A stretch of DNA of 64,000 nt from Dipteris shenzhenensis (lineage: Eukaryota > Polypodiophyta > Polypodiopsida > Gleicheniales). The stretch is taken from the NCBI GenBank assembly GCA_047967505.1, contig CM106539.1. The stretch is one strand, 5' to 3'. The notes under the pieces are model-generated. The model did not search any database and was not told the origin of the DNA. It saw only the letters and a list, made by a program, of their open reading frames with translations. Position numbers and translations under genes: made by a program. Positions within the stretch are counted from its first letter, which is position 1; every line of letters begins with the position of its first letter. Shown here one piece after another: positions 44,617 to 56,008 of the stretch.

Positions 44617-44918
44617 TGAAGGACAAATTGATGTATGTGTGTGTGTCCGCCTATGGGCTAGGAGTCCTATGTAAGGAGTGTGTGAGTGTAGGTGTGCTAG
44701 AAGGTTCTAGTGACTTGGTAGTTAGGTATGTTAGGTTGGTGTGATGTGTGGATTTGGAGTGATCATAGGAGGTGACTGATTGAGATAATCATGGAGATGA
44801 TTGTGGATCTGGGATCTACCAACATGGAGGCAGTTGCCTATATATGTAACCACTCATGATGAATAAAGAAGTGTTGATTGATTCATCTTTCCCTCGTTGT
44901 TCAATCCATGAACCAACA
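44617..44918 (+). repeat. 3' LTR of the gag-only element
   Basis: 302 bases, TGAAGGACAAATTG ... GAACCAACA, matching the 5' LTR at 42,591 with a modest number of differences. Confidence 0.9.
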
Positions 44919-44923
44919 GACTC

Positions 44924-45213
44924 CACATCTTCATCCACCTTAGTGCTTGCATTACGACTTCCGCCATCAATCCTTACTACACTAGAAATTGCTACCCTTT
45001 TCACTTTTTGTAATATGACTTGCAATAAGTTGCCATGTTGGGTGGAGGGCATGAATAAGCCTCAACATCTAACCCAACTTCTGAGAAATGTTGCTTTATG
45101 CGAGTAGCACCCCCAATAAATTTGTGTCCATAATATTTGCATTCTATAAGAGAGATTGATGCCATGTTTTTTTGCAACTCATTCACATATGACCAAATCG
45201 TGCCACGTACCAT
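44924..45213 (-). pseudogene. BED-type hAT transposase, N-terminal part
   Basis: The minus-strand frame from 45,213 reads MVRGTIWSYVNELQKN, then a BED zinc-finger pattern in which IECKYYGHKFIGGATRIKQH corresponds to the plant motif CKFCGKVYKGGITRLKQHL; the second Cys is Tyr here, so the finger is damaged. EAYSCPPPN follows, as in the family. A stop near 45,001 and a frameshift lead to VDEDVES at the insertion point of the gag-only element. The BED finger binds DNA in hAT transposases. Confidence 0.75.
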
Positions 45214-45383
45214 GTTTTTTATGTTGCTACAAAAAACATAAGCTAAAATCCTTTACAATATCACCAATCATAAGTAATAGCTTGTGTAAACAATAATTTC
45301 TCTAGAAGCATGAATGCAAACAATATTTTATTTAAAACATTCATTCTCTCCAAAATTGAATTCTAGCAATCAAAATTTCAAAA

Positions 45384-46460
45384 GTCAGTGTAATAATGCA
45401 AATTGTTAACCATTCAAACGAATACAAATGAAATAATACATCTATTCATTCAAAAGTAAGTGTAAGGATGCAAGTTGTTCAGCATATATTCACATATGAT
45501 TGAAGGAATAAATCGATTCATTCAAAAGTAAGTGTAATAATGCAACTTGTTAAGCATTCATTCACAAAGTAAGTGTAAGAATGCAACTTGTTTAGCATTC
45601 ATTCACATATGAATGATAGAATAAATCTATTCCTCCAAAAGTAAGTGTCAGAACATGAATTATTAAGCATTCATTCACATACAATTGAAACAATAAATCT
45701 ATTCATTCTAAATTAAGTGAGAGAATGCATATTGTTAAGCATCCATTCATTTAAGATTGAAAGAATAAATATATTCATTCAAAAGTAAGTGTAAGAATGC
45801 TATTTCTACAAAGTGTAAGGCCTATTGTGTTAAGCATTCACTGTGACATACTATTGAAAGAATTTAAATTATTCATTCAAGAGTAAGTGTAAGAATGCCA
45901 ATTCTTCAAAGTCTTAAGCATTCATTCACATACTATTGAAAGAATTTGAATTATTCATTCAAGAGTAAGTAAAATAAATTTGTGTAAGAGACATTGTGTT
46001 AAACATTCATTCACATCCTATTGAAATACTATAAATTCTTCATTTAAGAGTAATGTGTAAGAATGCAAATTATGACACGCACAAGTATAGTAAAAAATTC
46101 ATTCTCATTCACTTGAAAGAGTAAAATATATTCTTTTAAAGTAAGAGAAGTTGCAAACTTTTCTATAGTAAATTTTTGCACAACCGTTAGTAAAACATTC
46201 ATTCTCATAAGTTGAAAGAGAAAAATATATCCTTTCAAAAGTAAGAGAAAAAGTTTAAATTTTACACCGTGTATGAATTACTATACAAGAATCCCTTTAC
46301 ATAGTAGTAAAAAAATAAAATATGTTCATTCAAAAGTAAGTGTAATAATGTTAGTTGTGCACAAGTAAAATTTTATTTCTCATATAATTGAAAGAATAAA
46401 ATTATTGTTTCAAAAGTAAGAGTAAAAGCAATAACTTTTCCAAAGAATCCATGCACATAA
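45384..46460. repeat. Satellite-like array, units of about 70-100 bp
   Basis: Ten or more degenerate units share AAAAGTAAGTGTAAGAATGC, then TTGTTAAGCATTCATTCACA and ATTGAAAGAATAAATCTATT. Inside each, GAATGC and GCATTC face each other across 10-12 bases, so every unit has a small dyad. Units become more diverged to the right. The array sits upstream of the hAT N-terminus (minus strand) and ends in AT-rich DNA. Confidence 0.85.
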
Positions 46461-49190
46461 GCTTTTTCCAAAAATAAAGAAACAAATATTTATTCACATA
46501 ACAAGATTATTCTTTGAAAGCAAGAGTAAAAGATTTAAGAAGGCAAAAGAAAGTAAGACTATATTCACATAAATGTTCCTGACATAAGAGGAAAATGATA
46601 TTTTTTCACATAAGAACATTACGCAAAAGACTTTAATTTTTTCACATTAGGACATTACACAAAATACTTTAATTTTGTGAAAGGAAAAAAGCAAACAATC
46701 ATGTTTTGCACAAATAAATCACACTCAACAAATACAAAATACTCTTTATTTTTGTAAAAGAAAACAATCACATTTCACACAAATAAATAAATGTAAATTG
46801 TAATTCACACAAGATCAATCAAGAGATCCTTAGAACTCACACAAACAAAAATACAAATTCGTTCTTGTCACATAACTTAAAGATTCCTTAAGCAATGAGA
46901 CCTTCCTTGTTTTCTTTTCCTTTTTTGATCTCTTTTGCTTAGCCACGTGTGAGATGAACAAAATCTAGTGGATTGTCAGCCTATATAGTAGTGAATATTT
47001 CTACTAATAATTTTGTTCATACAAATAAATTATTCGTACGAGTATTTATTTTCATGAATAAAAAGTATTTGAACCAAGACTATTTGACGACGTGGTGAAT
47101 TTTAGAAAAAACATGATGTGGCAATGTAATTTTTTTCTCTAAATAAATTATTTAACCATTTTTTCTTTTTTTAACGATTCTTGAATTTGAAATTTTCCAC
47201 TTAGTAGTTTATGGATCCAAGGTACCCGATTACAGGGGTGAAGTCAGTCTACTAAGAACATAAGGGATAGCCATTCCAATAGCTAGCTATTTGTTGGGTG
47301 TAGGTCTCTACTCAAATGCTTTAGAGAGACCATACCATCTGGCCCCCCGCAACAAGTACTCTCTCCATGAGTCCTCATCATCCTCTTATCCTTGAGATGA
47401 TGATGTCATGGAAATGCTAAAGACACCTTACCTAGTAGTAGGCATTCATTCCCACAACAAGAATGATGAGACTCGAAACCTAGTGCTGATGCGTGTGACA
47501 TTGCCCAACTACGTATGGTTATCTATGTTGCATGCAACTTTGTAGAGATATGAGATAAATCCAGTGACAACTCTATGTAATGTGTTGAGACTTCAAGAAC
47601 ATTGTGAATCATCAAAGAAGAGACAAGGAGTGAGGGAAGATCATCACATGCCCAAGGAGCTATCATAGAGTTGCACATCGTCCAATTCACGACCTACTTG
47701 GAAATTATGACAATACGTTACCCTCATTTTGTGTATAAAGTTATATTTTATGCCAAATCCACTTGGCACATCACCTACATGGTGCTATTCATGAATCTTC
47801 GAGGGTAGGCATCCCTAGACGTCTACCCAAAATTGCTTAAAATTAGATGAAATTCCTATCTACACTAATACATGAACTTTAGATTGATAATGCACCATTT
47901 CTTTATAGTAATTACTTCCCTCCATCCTTTTAGGAGAGGTATAGGTTACTTTGGACGATCATGTCCATCCCTTATTATGAATTAATAAATTCAATTGGGC
48001 AAGTATTTGCAATATTAAAAAGATGCGATTCAAGTTCTCATCTAAGAGTGCATATTCCCATTAATAGTTGGGGAATAGAGTGAGTTAATTAAGGGGGAGG
48101 GGATCATTGAAGGGGGGAAGAGGGGGCAATTAACTTAGAGGAAAAGGAAGGCGGGGGGGTGGGTGAGAGGGGACACCAATGAATTGAAGAACAATCTACC
48201 ATTCATGGGAGAGAAGAGAGGGGCATTAATGTGGGAAACTAGAGAGGGAGCATGGGAGGGAGGGGATTGGAGGGGTTTGAAATGGACAATATTAGATGAG
48301 GTTCCCCTCCCACAGGGCCTATGTTTTTAAATATAAATAATGTAATATAACATACTACTCTCATACTTGGGAAGCTAGAATCCTTACTCTTTAAGGCTCC
48401 TCAAGTGAGAAAACAGGGTGGGGATCCCACTAAGGCCCTGCCTTTTGGAGTGACATTATAAGTCTAAGTGTAAGCTCCATAAATATTTCTAATAACTTAT
48501 AAAAGGGAAATGATGGGTGTAAATCGGAAGGAAAGGAAAAGAGAAAAAGCAAGTGAACGTGAAGGAATATGGGGAAAGGTGGATGAGTGAAAGAGAGAGA
48601 GAAAAGATGTGGTGTGTGGTGGAAGGACCATTAAATAAAAGTGGGGACGTGCCTATTTTGGCAAGAGTAATATAAAAGTGGTGTCATACAAGAGACAAAG
48701 AGAGTCTCTATCTTTAGAGAGAAATACCTAACAAAAGACAAAACCATTTAGGATTTCCACAACAAAAGACAAAAACATTTAGGACCTCCACAAGCAAACA
48801 AAAAACCTTAAACCCTAAACACATTAGAAGCTCTTAAACTAATACTAACACACACTTAAAGCTCATACTAACCACAATTTGGATGGTCGAATTGACCAAA
48901 TGAACTAACTTCAAAACTATGGACCTAAAAACCAAGCCATCCCTTAGGACCCTTTGCAGGGCCCAAAAATGAAAGGCTTTAAACCCGTTTGAACCAATTG
49001 GAGGCGAGTTTTTAAACAATGGGCGAACAAACACACCGCCCATGAACACACCTTCTAGTATTACCAAGACTCCACGTCATGTCCTCTCCAAGCCCTTCGT
49101 GGGTCCCGCAAATTAGAAAACCAAGATGGGCAGCTAGTGGTAATGGGGTGCGCCCATTGAAGTGTGCCCACCTTTGGGAGTGTATTAAAC
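46461..49190. other. AT-rich intergenic DNA with one G-rich patch
   Basis: 2.7 kb with no recognisable gene. 48,085-48,260 is G-rich (AAGGGGGGAAGAGGGGGCAA, then GCGGGGGGGTGGGTGAGAGG) and could form G-quadruplexes. Minus-strand frames near 48,834-49,330 do not resemble known proteins. Confidence 0.5.
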
Positions 49191-49289
49191 GTCCTCTTCT
49201 CAATTTTGAATATGAATTGTCGTTGAAAGGACAACGTGGAATCGTCCTCTTGCTTATTTTGAATATGAATTGTCGTTGGAAGGACAACG
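49191..49289. repeat. 46-bp unit, two copies
   Basis: GTCCTCTTCTCAATTTTGAA begins a unit at 49,191-49,236 that is repeated at 49,244-49,289 with four or five changes. Each unit holds the dyad CGTTG-AAAGGA-CAACG (GAAGGA in the second). It lies about 500 bases upstream of the PPR gene. Confidence 0.85.
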
Positions 49290-49808
49290 AATAGGTTATT
49301 TTGATACCTATGTCACAGTATTTCACGTTCATTGAGTGATATCCTCGGTTAAGTTCGTCGTAACTGACCTGGGTTCATGCTGAGACGCTGTACCTATTGA
49401 GATGAACGCAGCCCTGATACACGACGGCAATATTCTTGAGTCGGAGCAAAGCTGGCATCTTGAGCCTGCGTTCAAGACACTGTGTTAGTGGCATGCGGGC
49501 TCTATGCCTGCTAAATTTTGGTCTTAAGCACCCAAATTCAGTAGGTGTCTCTGCCAGGTAAGGGACAGTGGCTTATCATGTGAATTCGACAGCCGCTTTA
49601 AAAGATAGCTACAATGTGGGAGCTTATTAGGGGTGTCTTCACGAAATACACATGGATCTGACATTGTTCTGCTATTGCTTGAATCTCCAGGGTGGTCAAT
49701 AATGGTGGAATTCCGGATCGTGTAAACAAATTTGGAAAGCACGGTGAGTTGGAACAAGGAAAGCACAGTGAGTTGGAACACGCACAGGGAATTCAGAATG
49801 CCGACAGG

Positions 49809-51938
49809 ATGCATCAAGAGGGTTTGTATGTACGAGAGATTGTTTACAGTCTTTTGCAGGGATGCATGCAAGGAAAAGATCTAGTAGCTGGCAGGCAAGT
49901 GCATCTTCTTATGATCAGGACTGGACTCGACTCACTTGCCATATTAGGGGACCACCTTATTCGTTTGTATGCCTTCTGTGGCAGCTTGCTTGAAGCTAGC
50001 CTAGTGTTTTGCAAGATTGCAAAGCCGAGTGTATACACATGGCAAGCAATCATCTTGGCACATGTTACGCTAGGAGGAAATGAGAGGGCCATTGAACTAT
50101 ATTACAAAATGCAACATCAGGGTCTTGAGCCAAGTAAGTTTATACTGTCATGTACGTTGAAAGCATGTTGCAGCATAGGAGCAATACGGGAGGGCAGGCT
50201 GATACATGGTCGCATCATCCAAAGTGGACTTGAATCAGAGGTGGTCATTGGGAGTACCCTCATTGACATGTATGCCAAAGGTGGGGGCCTGGAAGAAGCG
50301 CACAAAGTATTTGATGAGTTGCCAAATCGAAATGTTGTGTCATGGGGTGCAATAATCACAGGGTATACTCAGCAGGATCTTGGTCTTCCTGCTCTTGAAC
50401 TTTTTGAAAGGATGCAGGAAGAGGGCTTCCCACCGGATGAAGTCATACTTTTGAGCATACTGAAAGCATGTGGTAGTATTGGAGCGATTGGGCAGGGCCG
50501 TCTTATCCACGACTTGATCATAAACAATGGACTTAAATCAGATGTGGTAATTGGGAACACCCTTGTTGATATGTATGCCAAATGTGGGAGCCTAAGTGAG
50601 GCGCGCAGGGTGTTCGACGAATTGACAAACCGAAATGTGGTGTCATGTGGTGCAATGATTGCAGGATATGCTCAACATGGACATGGTCTTCTTGCTTTAG
50701 AGGTGTTTCAAAAAATGCAGCAGGAAGGTATTATGCCAAACAAAGTTATTTATATGTGCATTTTGAAAGCATGTGGCAGTGCAGGGGCGATGGGGCAAGG
50801 TAGGCTGATACATGAGCAGATAATTTGTAGTGGGTTCGAAGATGATGTGGCCATTGGGAGCACCCTCATTGATATGTATTCCAAATCAGGGAGTCATGAA
50901 GAAGCACAGAAGGTGCTTGATGAATCGCCCAATCGAGATGTTGTAATATGGAGTACAATGATTACAGGATATGCCCAACACGGGCATAGTCGTCCAGCTC
51001 TCGATCTTTTTCAGCGCATGTTAGAAGAGGGGATGAAGCCAGACAGAGTGACGTTTCTGTGTACCTTGAAAGCTTGCGGCAGCCTAGGAGCTATTGATCA
51101 GGGCAGATTGATACACAAGGAAATCATTGAAATTGGCCTTGCATCAGACCTTGTTGTTGGGAATACGCTTGTTGACATGTATGCCAAATGTGGAAGCTTA
51201 GAGGAGTCACAAACAGTACTTACTAAATTGCCGAATCAAGATGTTGTGTCATGGAATGCATTGATTGCAGGATATGCTCAACACGGTAGGTGTAGGCTGA
51301 TCGCCCAATGCCTCGAGACCATGCAACAACAAGGCCTAAAGCCCGATGATAAGACTTACACCAGTGTACTTGCAGCCTGCAGCCATGCAGGCCTATTGGA
51401 AGAAGGCCGTAGGCAATTCAAATCTATGATAGAAGACCATAACATTGCACCGAGTGTTGAGCTTTATAGCTGCATGGTTGATCTTCTTGGTCGCGCAGGA
51501 TGCTTGGATGAAGCTGTAAGTTTACTTCAACTTATACCAGTCCCACCTGATGCTGTTGTATGGAAGTCTTTGCTCACCAGTTGCAGAACCTACAAGAACA
51601 TGAAGTTAGGAAGACAGTGCTTTGACCAAGTTGTCCAATTGGATCCCAGTGATGGTTTTGCCTACATGCTTATGTCAAATATCTATGCTGAAGCTGACAT
51701 GTTGGGGGAGGCTGATAAAATACGTGATCTGAGAAACTCTGCTAGTGCAGAAAAGACACCTGGGATGGCCTGGATTGAGGTTCACAAGACAGTGCATGAG
51801 TTCCTTGTAGGGAAGCACACCCAACCACCAGGGAATAAGACCGGTACTAAGTTGCAGAGATTGCAAAGAAGTGTGATGCGTGAAGGGCATGTCCCTCAGC
51901 TGGACTTAGTTTTAGAGGCAATTCCAGAATTGGTTTAA
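49809..51938 (+). CDS. PLS-class pentatricopeptide repeat (PPR) protein, E-type, no DYW domain
   Basis: 709 residues from the first in-frame ATG. The open frame reaches back to 49,683 after a TGA. Five nearly regular 101-residue P-L-S triplets fill residues 35-545, each with GRLIH, [20 protein letters not shown], [26 protein letters not shown] and a FxxMQxEGxxPD-type end. E/E+-like motifs close the protein ([54 protein letters not shown]). It ends at EAIPELV without the DYW deaminase. Such proteins bind organelle RNA by one repeat per base and take part in C-to-U editing or RNA processing with partner factors. No organelle transit peptide is visible after this ATG, and CTCCAG at 49,685-49,690 could be a splice acceptor, so a 5' exon may supply the N-terminus. 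It is intact, unlike everything around it. Confidence 0.93.
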   Translation: [709 protein letters not shown]

Positions 51939-54266
51939 GGAAAGCATGTTAGATTGACAAAGAAACAGGAAATAAATATGAGCCTTGGTGTTGGTCTACT
52001 GTCTGCCACAGTGGCAGGAAGGTCACATCTAAAATTAAGAGGTTATAGATCATGAGGAGGGTAGCAATGGAATGTGTCTTTGAGGGGTGATTTCATTGGG
52101 GAAAGAAACTCACCAGCAGGAGATTGCCCATGGTGGGAAACACCATTATGTAGCTTAACACTCTAGCTCAGTAGCGAATTCTTGATGGTCTCTAACAAAC
52201 ACGGGGACATTCCTTTGCAGAAGTGCATTCTATTTGTTTCACTGCTCTGGATATAAGGAGGTATCCTACTGGCTTTTGTGTCAACTTTCAAGGCTACAGC
52301 CCACCATGTCTGAACAGCACAGGCTCTCCCTGTTCACCTTTTACGGTCTCTCTCAATGTACGTGCACTTTGGATTTCCATAAATCTCCTATTTGTTCTTG
52401 TGGCTTTTTATGCAGACTAGGCTTGGCCCTGCGGCAGGATAGAGGCCAGAGGGCAGTAGCTGCAACCGACAACTGGTGCAGTATTGAGCCAGAGCTTCCA
52501 TCTAGTAGGTAATGATATGGAGGCATGGACTGGTTGACATTGTCCTCATCACTGAACTTTTGCTTGGGGAGACTTTTGCATTTACTAGGAGTTAATTCAA
52601 GCAGCTCCTGTGCTCAGCACAGAGGAGCTGAACTCTTGCTTGGTGTGACTTTTGTACTGCTAGGAGGTATTCAAGCACCGCCTCTGCTCAGCACAGCAGC
52701 TATCCTATATCAGCTGCAAAAGCAGTTGGCTTACCAGCTAACTGCTTAGGAAAGGGACTTGTACCCATGCCAAGTACACAGGAGCATTGTAGAGGGTGCA
52801 GGGGCATCATACTAGCAGGAGTCAACACCAGCCTCCCTGCAGATCCCATTATACAAAAGACATTTCAGACACAATAAAGGAAAGCCATCAATTGACCTTG
52901 GCTAGGGATATGCATATGGCATGAGATTCCATTCACCATCAGATGGTATATTTCTTGTCAAAGGGAATGCCAGGTATCTGACCATTTTGATTTGTCATGA
53001 TGTTTGCCATCCCCTCTAACGCACCTCTCCCTTCCCCTTTCCCATAGCCTGCTGTCATTGCATACTCATCAAAATAGGGAGGAAACGAGATACCCATCCA
53101 TACAAAGGAACCAAGTATGAACTTGCTTGAGAATCATTTATGTTTAGAAATTGCAAAAAAGAGATGCTGCATGCCATTGTGAGCAGTAATTCAAAATTAT
53201 TGCAATAGAATTGAAGCATCAAGAGATTTACAACAGAAGCAAAGTGTTAAGGGAGGTTCGATCACAGGATGACACAAATCAAGCAGAAAGCAATGGAGTG
53301 ATGACTCACCAACTTTTGCAAAGAAGAACATAGAACAAAGCCACCACTTTGATGCGGGGAAGCAAAGATAGCCTCATAGCTACCTGCACAGCTGGAAAGG
53401 TAACAATTTACAACATAAACAAAACAAAAATCCTGCTGCTCTATTTGACTTGGATTTCTAAGAGTAGAAAATGTTATATTTGATTCATAGATCCGGGAAG
53501 AATAGGAAGGTTCGAGTCCCAAAGGAACGAACTTGCACTCACAGAAGAGAACATAGTACAATGTAGTAAGGAGATGAATTCAATTATGCAAGTTACAAGC
53601 TACGGACTTGTGTGCATAGTTACTAATGTACGTGTTTAAGAGCTAAAATATTTCCTTCTATATCTTGCACCAGTTATTGAGTAGCTATGCTCCTATGCAT
53701 GTTGGTCATTAATTTATTCATTTGTGTTGCAGATTGTTTCAGTATGAGGGAGAGTTCAAATATCACATCTGGCAAGGCCAAAGAAGTGCCACAAGGAGGA
53801 ATATAAAATTTATGGGGCACTGTTCCAGCTTTGGTGGGATGGCTTAAGGCATCTTTAGTTTCCCTTTACAGTGCTCGACAGAACAGTCAGTGTGGTGGAC
53901 ATTGGAAGTGTTACTGAATGCCCATGTATCAGTCTAAGTCCAAAGGAAAGCTTTGAGGTCTCCAAGAACTTCACAACTGAAATGATAGCAAGGAAGAGGT
54001 TGCAAAAAAAGAAATGATGATATGTGGTGCACACTAATACATGCCCAAAGTTGTCATTGACTCAAGGTCATACATCGTGAGGTATGTTGAATGTTTTGTG
54101 TTTTGCTTGAATGTTAACAAGACCAAATACAAGCCATGCAGGGTTTCATGATATAACTTTTCTTGTATGTTGAAGCTCCTTAGACCTCTTCATTGAGTTC
54201 TAGGGTAGGCAAAATACAAACATATTCACATATACGTATATTTGTGTATGTGTATATATGTATATT

Positions 54267-54268
<2 letters not shown>
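51939..54268. other. Downstream region of the PPR gene, no further gene
   Basis: 2.3 kb without recognised coding or RNA genes. It contains a tandem duplication of about 76 bases (52,554-52,629 and 52,630-52,705, unit GAACTYTTGCTTGG ... GCTCAGCACAG). An AATAAA at 51,970 and another at 52,874 (ACAATAAAGG) could serve as polyadenylation signals for the PPR transcript. Confidence 0.5.

Positions 54269-54304
<36 letters not shown>
54269..54304. repeat. GA dinucleotide microsatellite
   Basis: About 17 uninterrupted GA units follow a TA/TG-rich stretch (GTGTATATATGTATATT). Confidence 0.95.
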
Positions 54305-54307
<3 letters not shown>

Positions 54308-54663
54308 ATTAAGGTCTGCTAAAGACCAATGGGTCTCATAGACTAATAGAAAAACCTGATACAATGAGAAAAGGGTGGAGCTACTAAGCGAGCATGCTAA
54401 CCCATGCTAGAGAATAAAAGAATGTGTAGACATAGTCAATGATGTCATCATACATGTCCATAAAACATCTATGGCATCAACATCCTCATGTCAGGATACA
54501 CCCGATGATGGACTAGATAGTATAGGCAAAAAGCCCGTGATAGATCGCTGTCTGCTATCTGGATGAGAGGTCCGTCATGCTCTCCTAGTAGCTATCCGAC
54601 GCCTGACAAGCACCACGGTAACCCCAGTCGGCCGCCGTACCCTAGGTCTAAAAATGAAAGAAA

Positions 54664-54867
54664 TGTCGGAGAGTGTTGACATTTGTAAGACATTACAAAG
54701 ATATGGTGTTGTAGGCATAAAGTCAACACTATGGTTGACTAGTAGTATTTGGGTACTATATATACCAAGTACTTGTATTGTTTCATTTGAACATTTCTAT
54801 TGGAGCTTTCTTGTGTGTGCACTCTTGCTTACTTGTGTTCACAACCTGTCTCCACTTTGTTCCTACA
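54664..54867 (+). repeat. 5' LTR of the third Copia family
   Basis: Begins TGTCGGAGAGTGTTGAC and ends GTTCCTACA; about 204 bases with CTATATATACC (54,760-54,770) as a probable TATA box. The left edge is inferred from the TG and the usual LTR size, since the partner LTR is missing. Confidence 0.7.
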
Positions 54868-54869
54868 TT

Positions 54870-54881
54870 TGGTATCAGAGC
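54870..54881 (+). promoter_or_regulatory. Primer-binding site of the third Copia family
   Basis: TGGTATCAGAGC, two bases after the LTR end; plant initiator-Met tRNA complement. Confidence 0.95.
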
Positions 54882-56008
54882 GCTTCCGTCTCTAGAGCCC
54901 ATTCCGCGCTTGCTTCTAGACACCCGCAAGCTTGGTGCTTCAGTGCGCGTTCCTGGTTCTCACATTCAGCTCTCCAGCTTTCGTTTGAGGTAGCTTCAGC
55001 ATTCAGCTCCTTCTCGAGTTCAGTCCGGTGCCTCGTTTTGTCGCTAGAAACTTGTTTTAGAGCAGAAAAAAAAAGGTCCAGCGGCTGTTTTTTGACCTTT
55101 TCAAGTCCGATTTCGATGTTTTTTGAAAATTTTGAGCTACCCGCATACAAACAAACCTGTCCTGCACCATTTCACGCGGAAAAAAATATTTTGTTTTTTT
55201 CCATGTACAGTTGTACGGACGTCCGTACGTTCGTAAGGATAGTTGCGCGATAGTGTTGGGAGTCTGTACGACTTATTGGAAGGTGATTTTGAGTCCGTTC
55301 GACTTGTTAGAAGGCGATTCGAGCAATTTATGGTTGTTTTTCGGCGTTTTTGCTCAGATCTGGACTCTTTTCAGCTCCAGCCTCTCCTAGGTGTGTTCCA
55401 ACAGCTCTAGGTGTCTCCATACTTCTCCAGGCTCTTCCCTACATGTGTATTGTGTTCAGAAGTACTCCTGACAGCTTCTTTCAGCTTCAAACAGCTCACT
55501 TCAGCTCCTTTGTCATCTCCAGCTTGCCCACACAGTCAGTGGACTATTTTGCAGGTGGTTCTGGCCAAGGTGCGCTTTCAGTAAGTGTTTTGAGCTGTGT
55601 ATTTTGCTTCGGGACTGTTTTTGCAACCCATACTCTTGCACTCTCAGGTGCATTTGCAGATACTCTGCATTGTTGGGTGCATTTGCAGTTACTTTACAGT
55701 TGTGGATGCCTTTGAGCTCCCTTGGATGCATTTGAGCACTCGTGGGTGCGCTATTTCAGATTTGGGTTGTGAATTTTCAGTTTGGGTTTGCACTTCAGAT
55801 TGCAGCAAAGTGGAGTGATTGGTTGATGCCATTTTTGCAGTGATTGCATTGCGCAATCAGTGGCATTTAAGAGCAGCCAGTCGTACTTTGCATTTGCAGC
55901 AAGCATTAGTTTGGGATTTGCAGGCACATTTGCAGTCAGTTGCACTTTTGGGACTTGCAATTCTTTTTGCAGGTACATTTGCAGCTTGTGGGTATCCCAT
56001 TTTGCATC

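Larger units (their letters stand above)
42591..44918 (+). mobile_element. Gag-only Copia element with both LTRs, inserted in the hAT gene
   Basis: 2.33 kb between LTRs of 295 and 302 bases, with a primer-binding site, partial gag and polypurine tract but no pol. The flanks AACTC (42,586-42,590) and GACTC (44,919-44,923) form a 5-bp target duplication with one transition. Removing the element rejoins the hAT frame (minus strand, DEDVES to LIDPLSAS). The leader shares long phrases with that of the element at 58,448 (AACCAGTCG, CATTTCGCC), so the two are relatives. An inverted LTR piece sits inside, at 44,328-44,509. Confidence 0.9.

Noticed and set aside
49692-49808. PPR start at 49,692
   Set aside because: That codon is GTG, not ATG. 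The frame is open back to 49,683, but the first ATG is 49,809; a spliced 5' exon is more likely than a GTG start.
53490-53530. tRNA-like B box (GGTTCGAGTCC)
   Set aside because: No A box, acceptor stem or anticodon arm can be drawn in the 60-70 bases upstream.
54654-55253. 199-residue frame over the third Copia LTR and leader
   Set aside because: It crosses the LTR, the primer-binding site and non-coding leader; no domain is seen and gag starts at 56,009.
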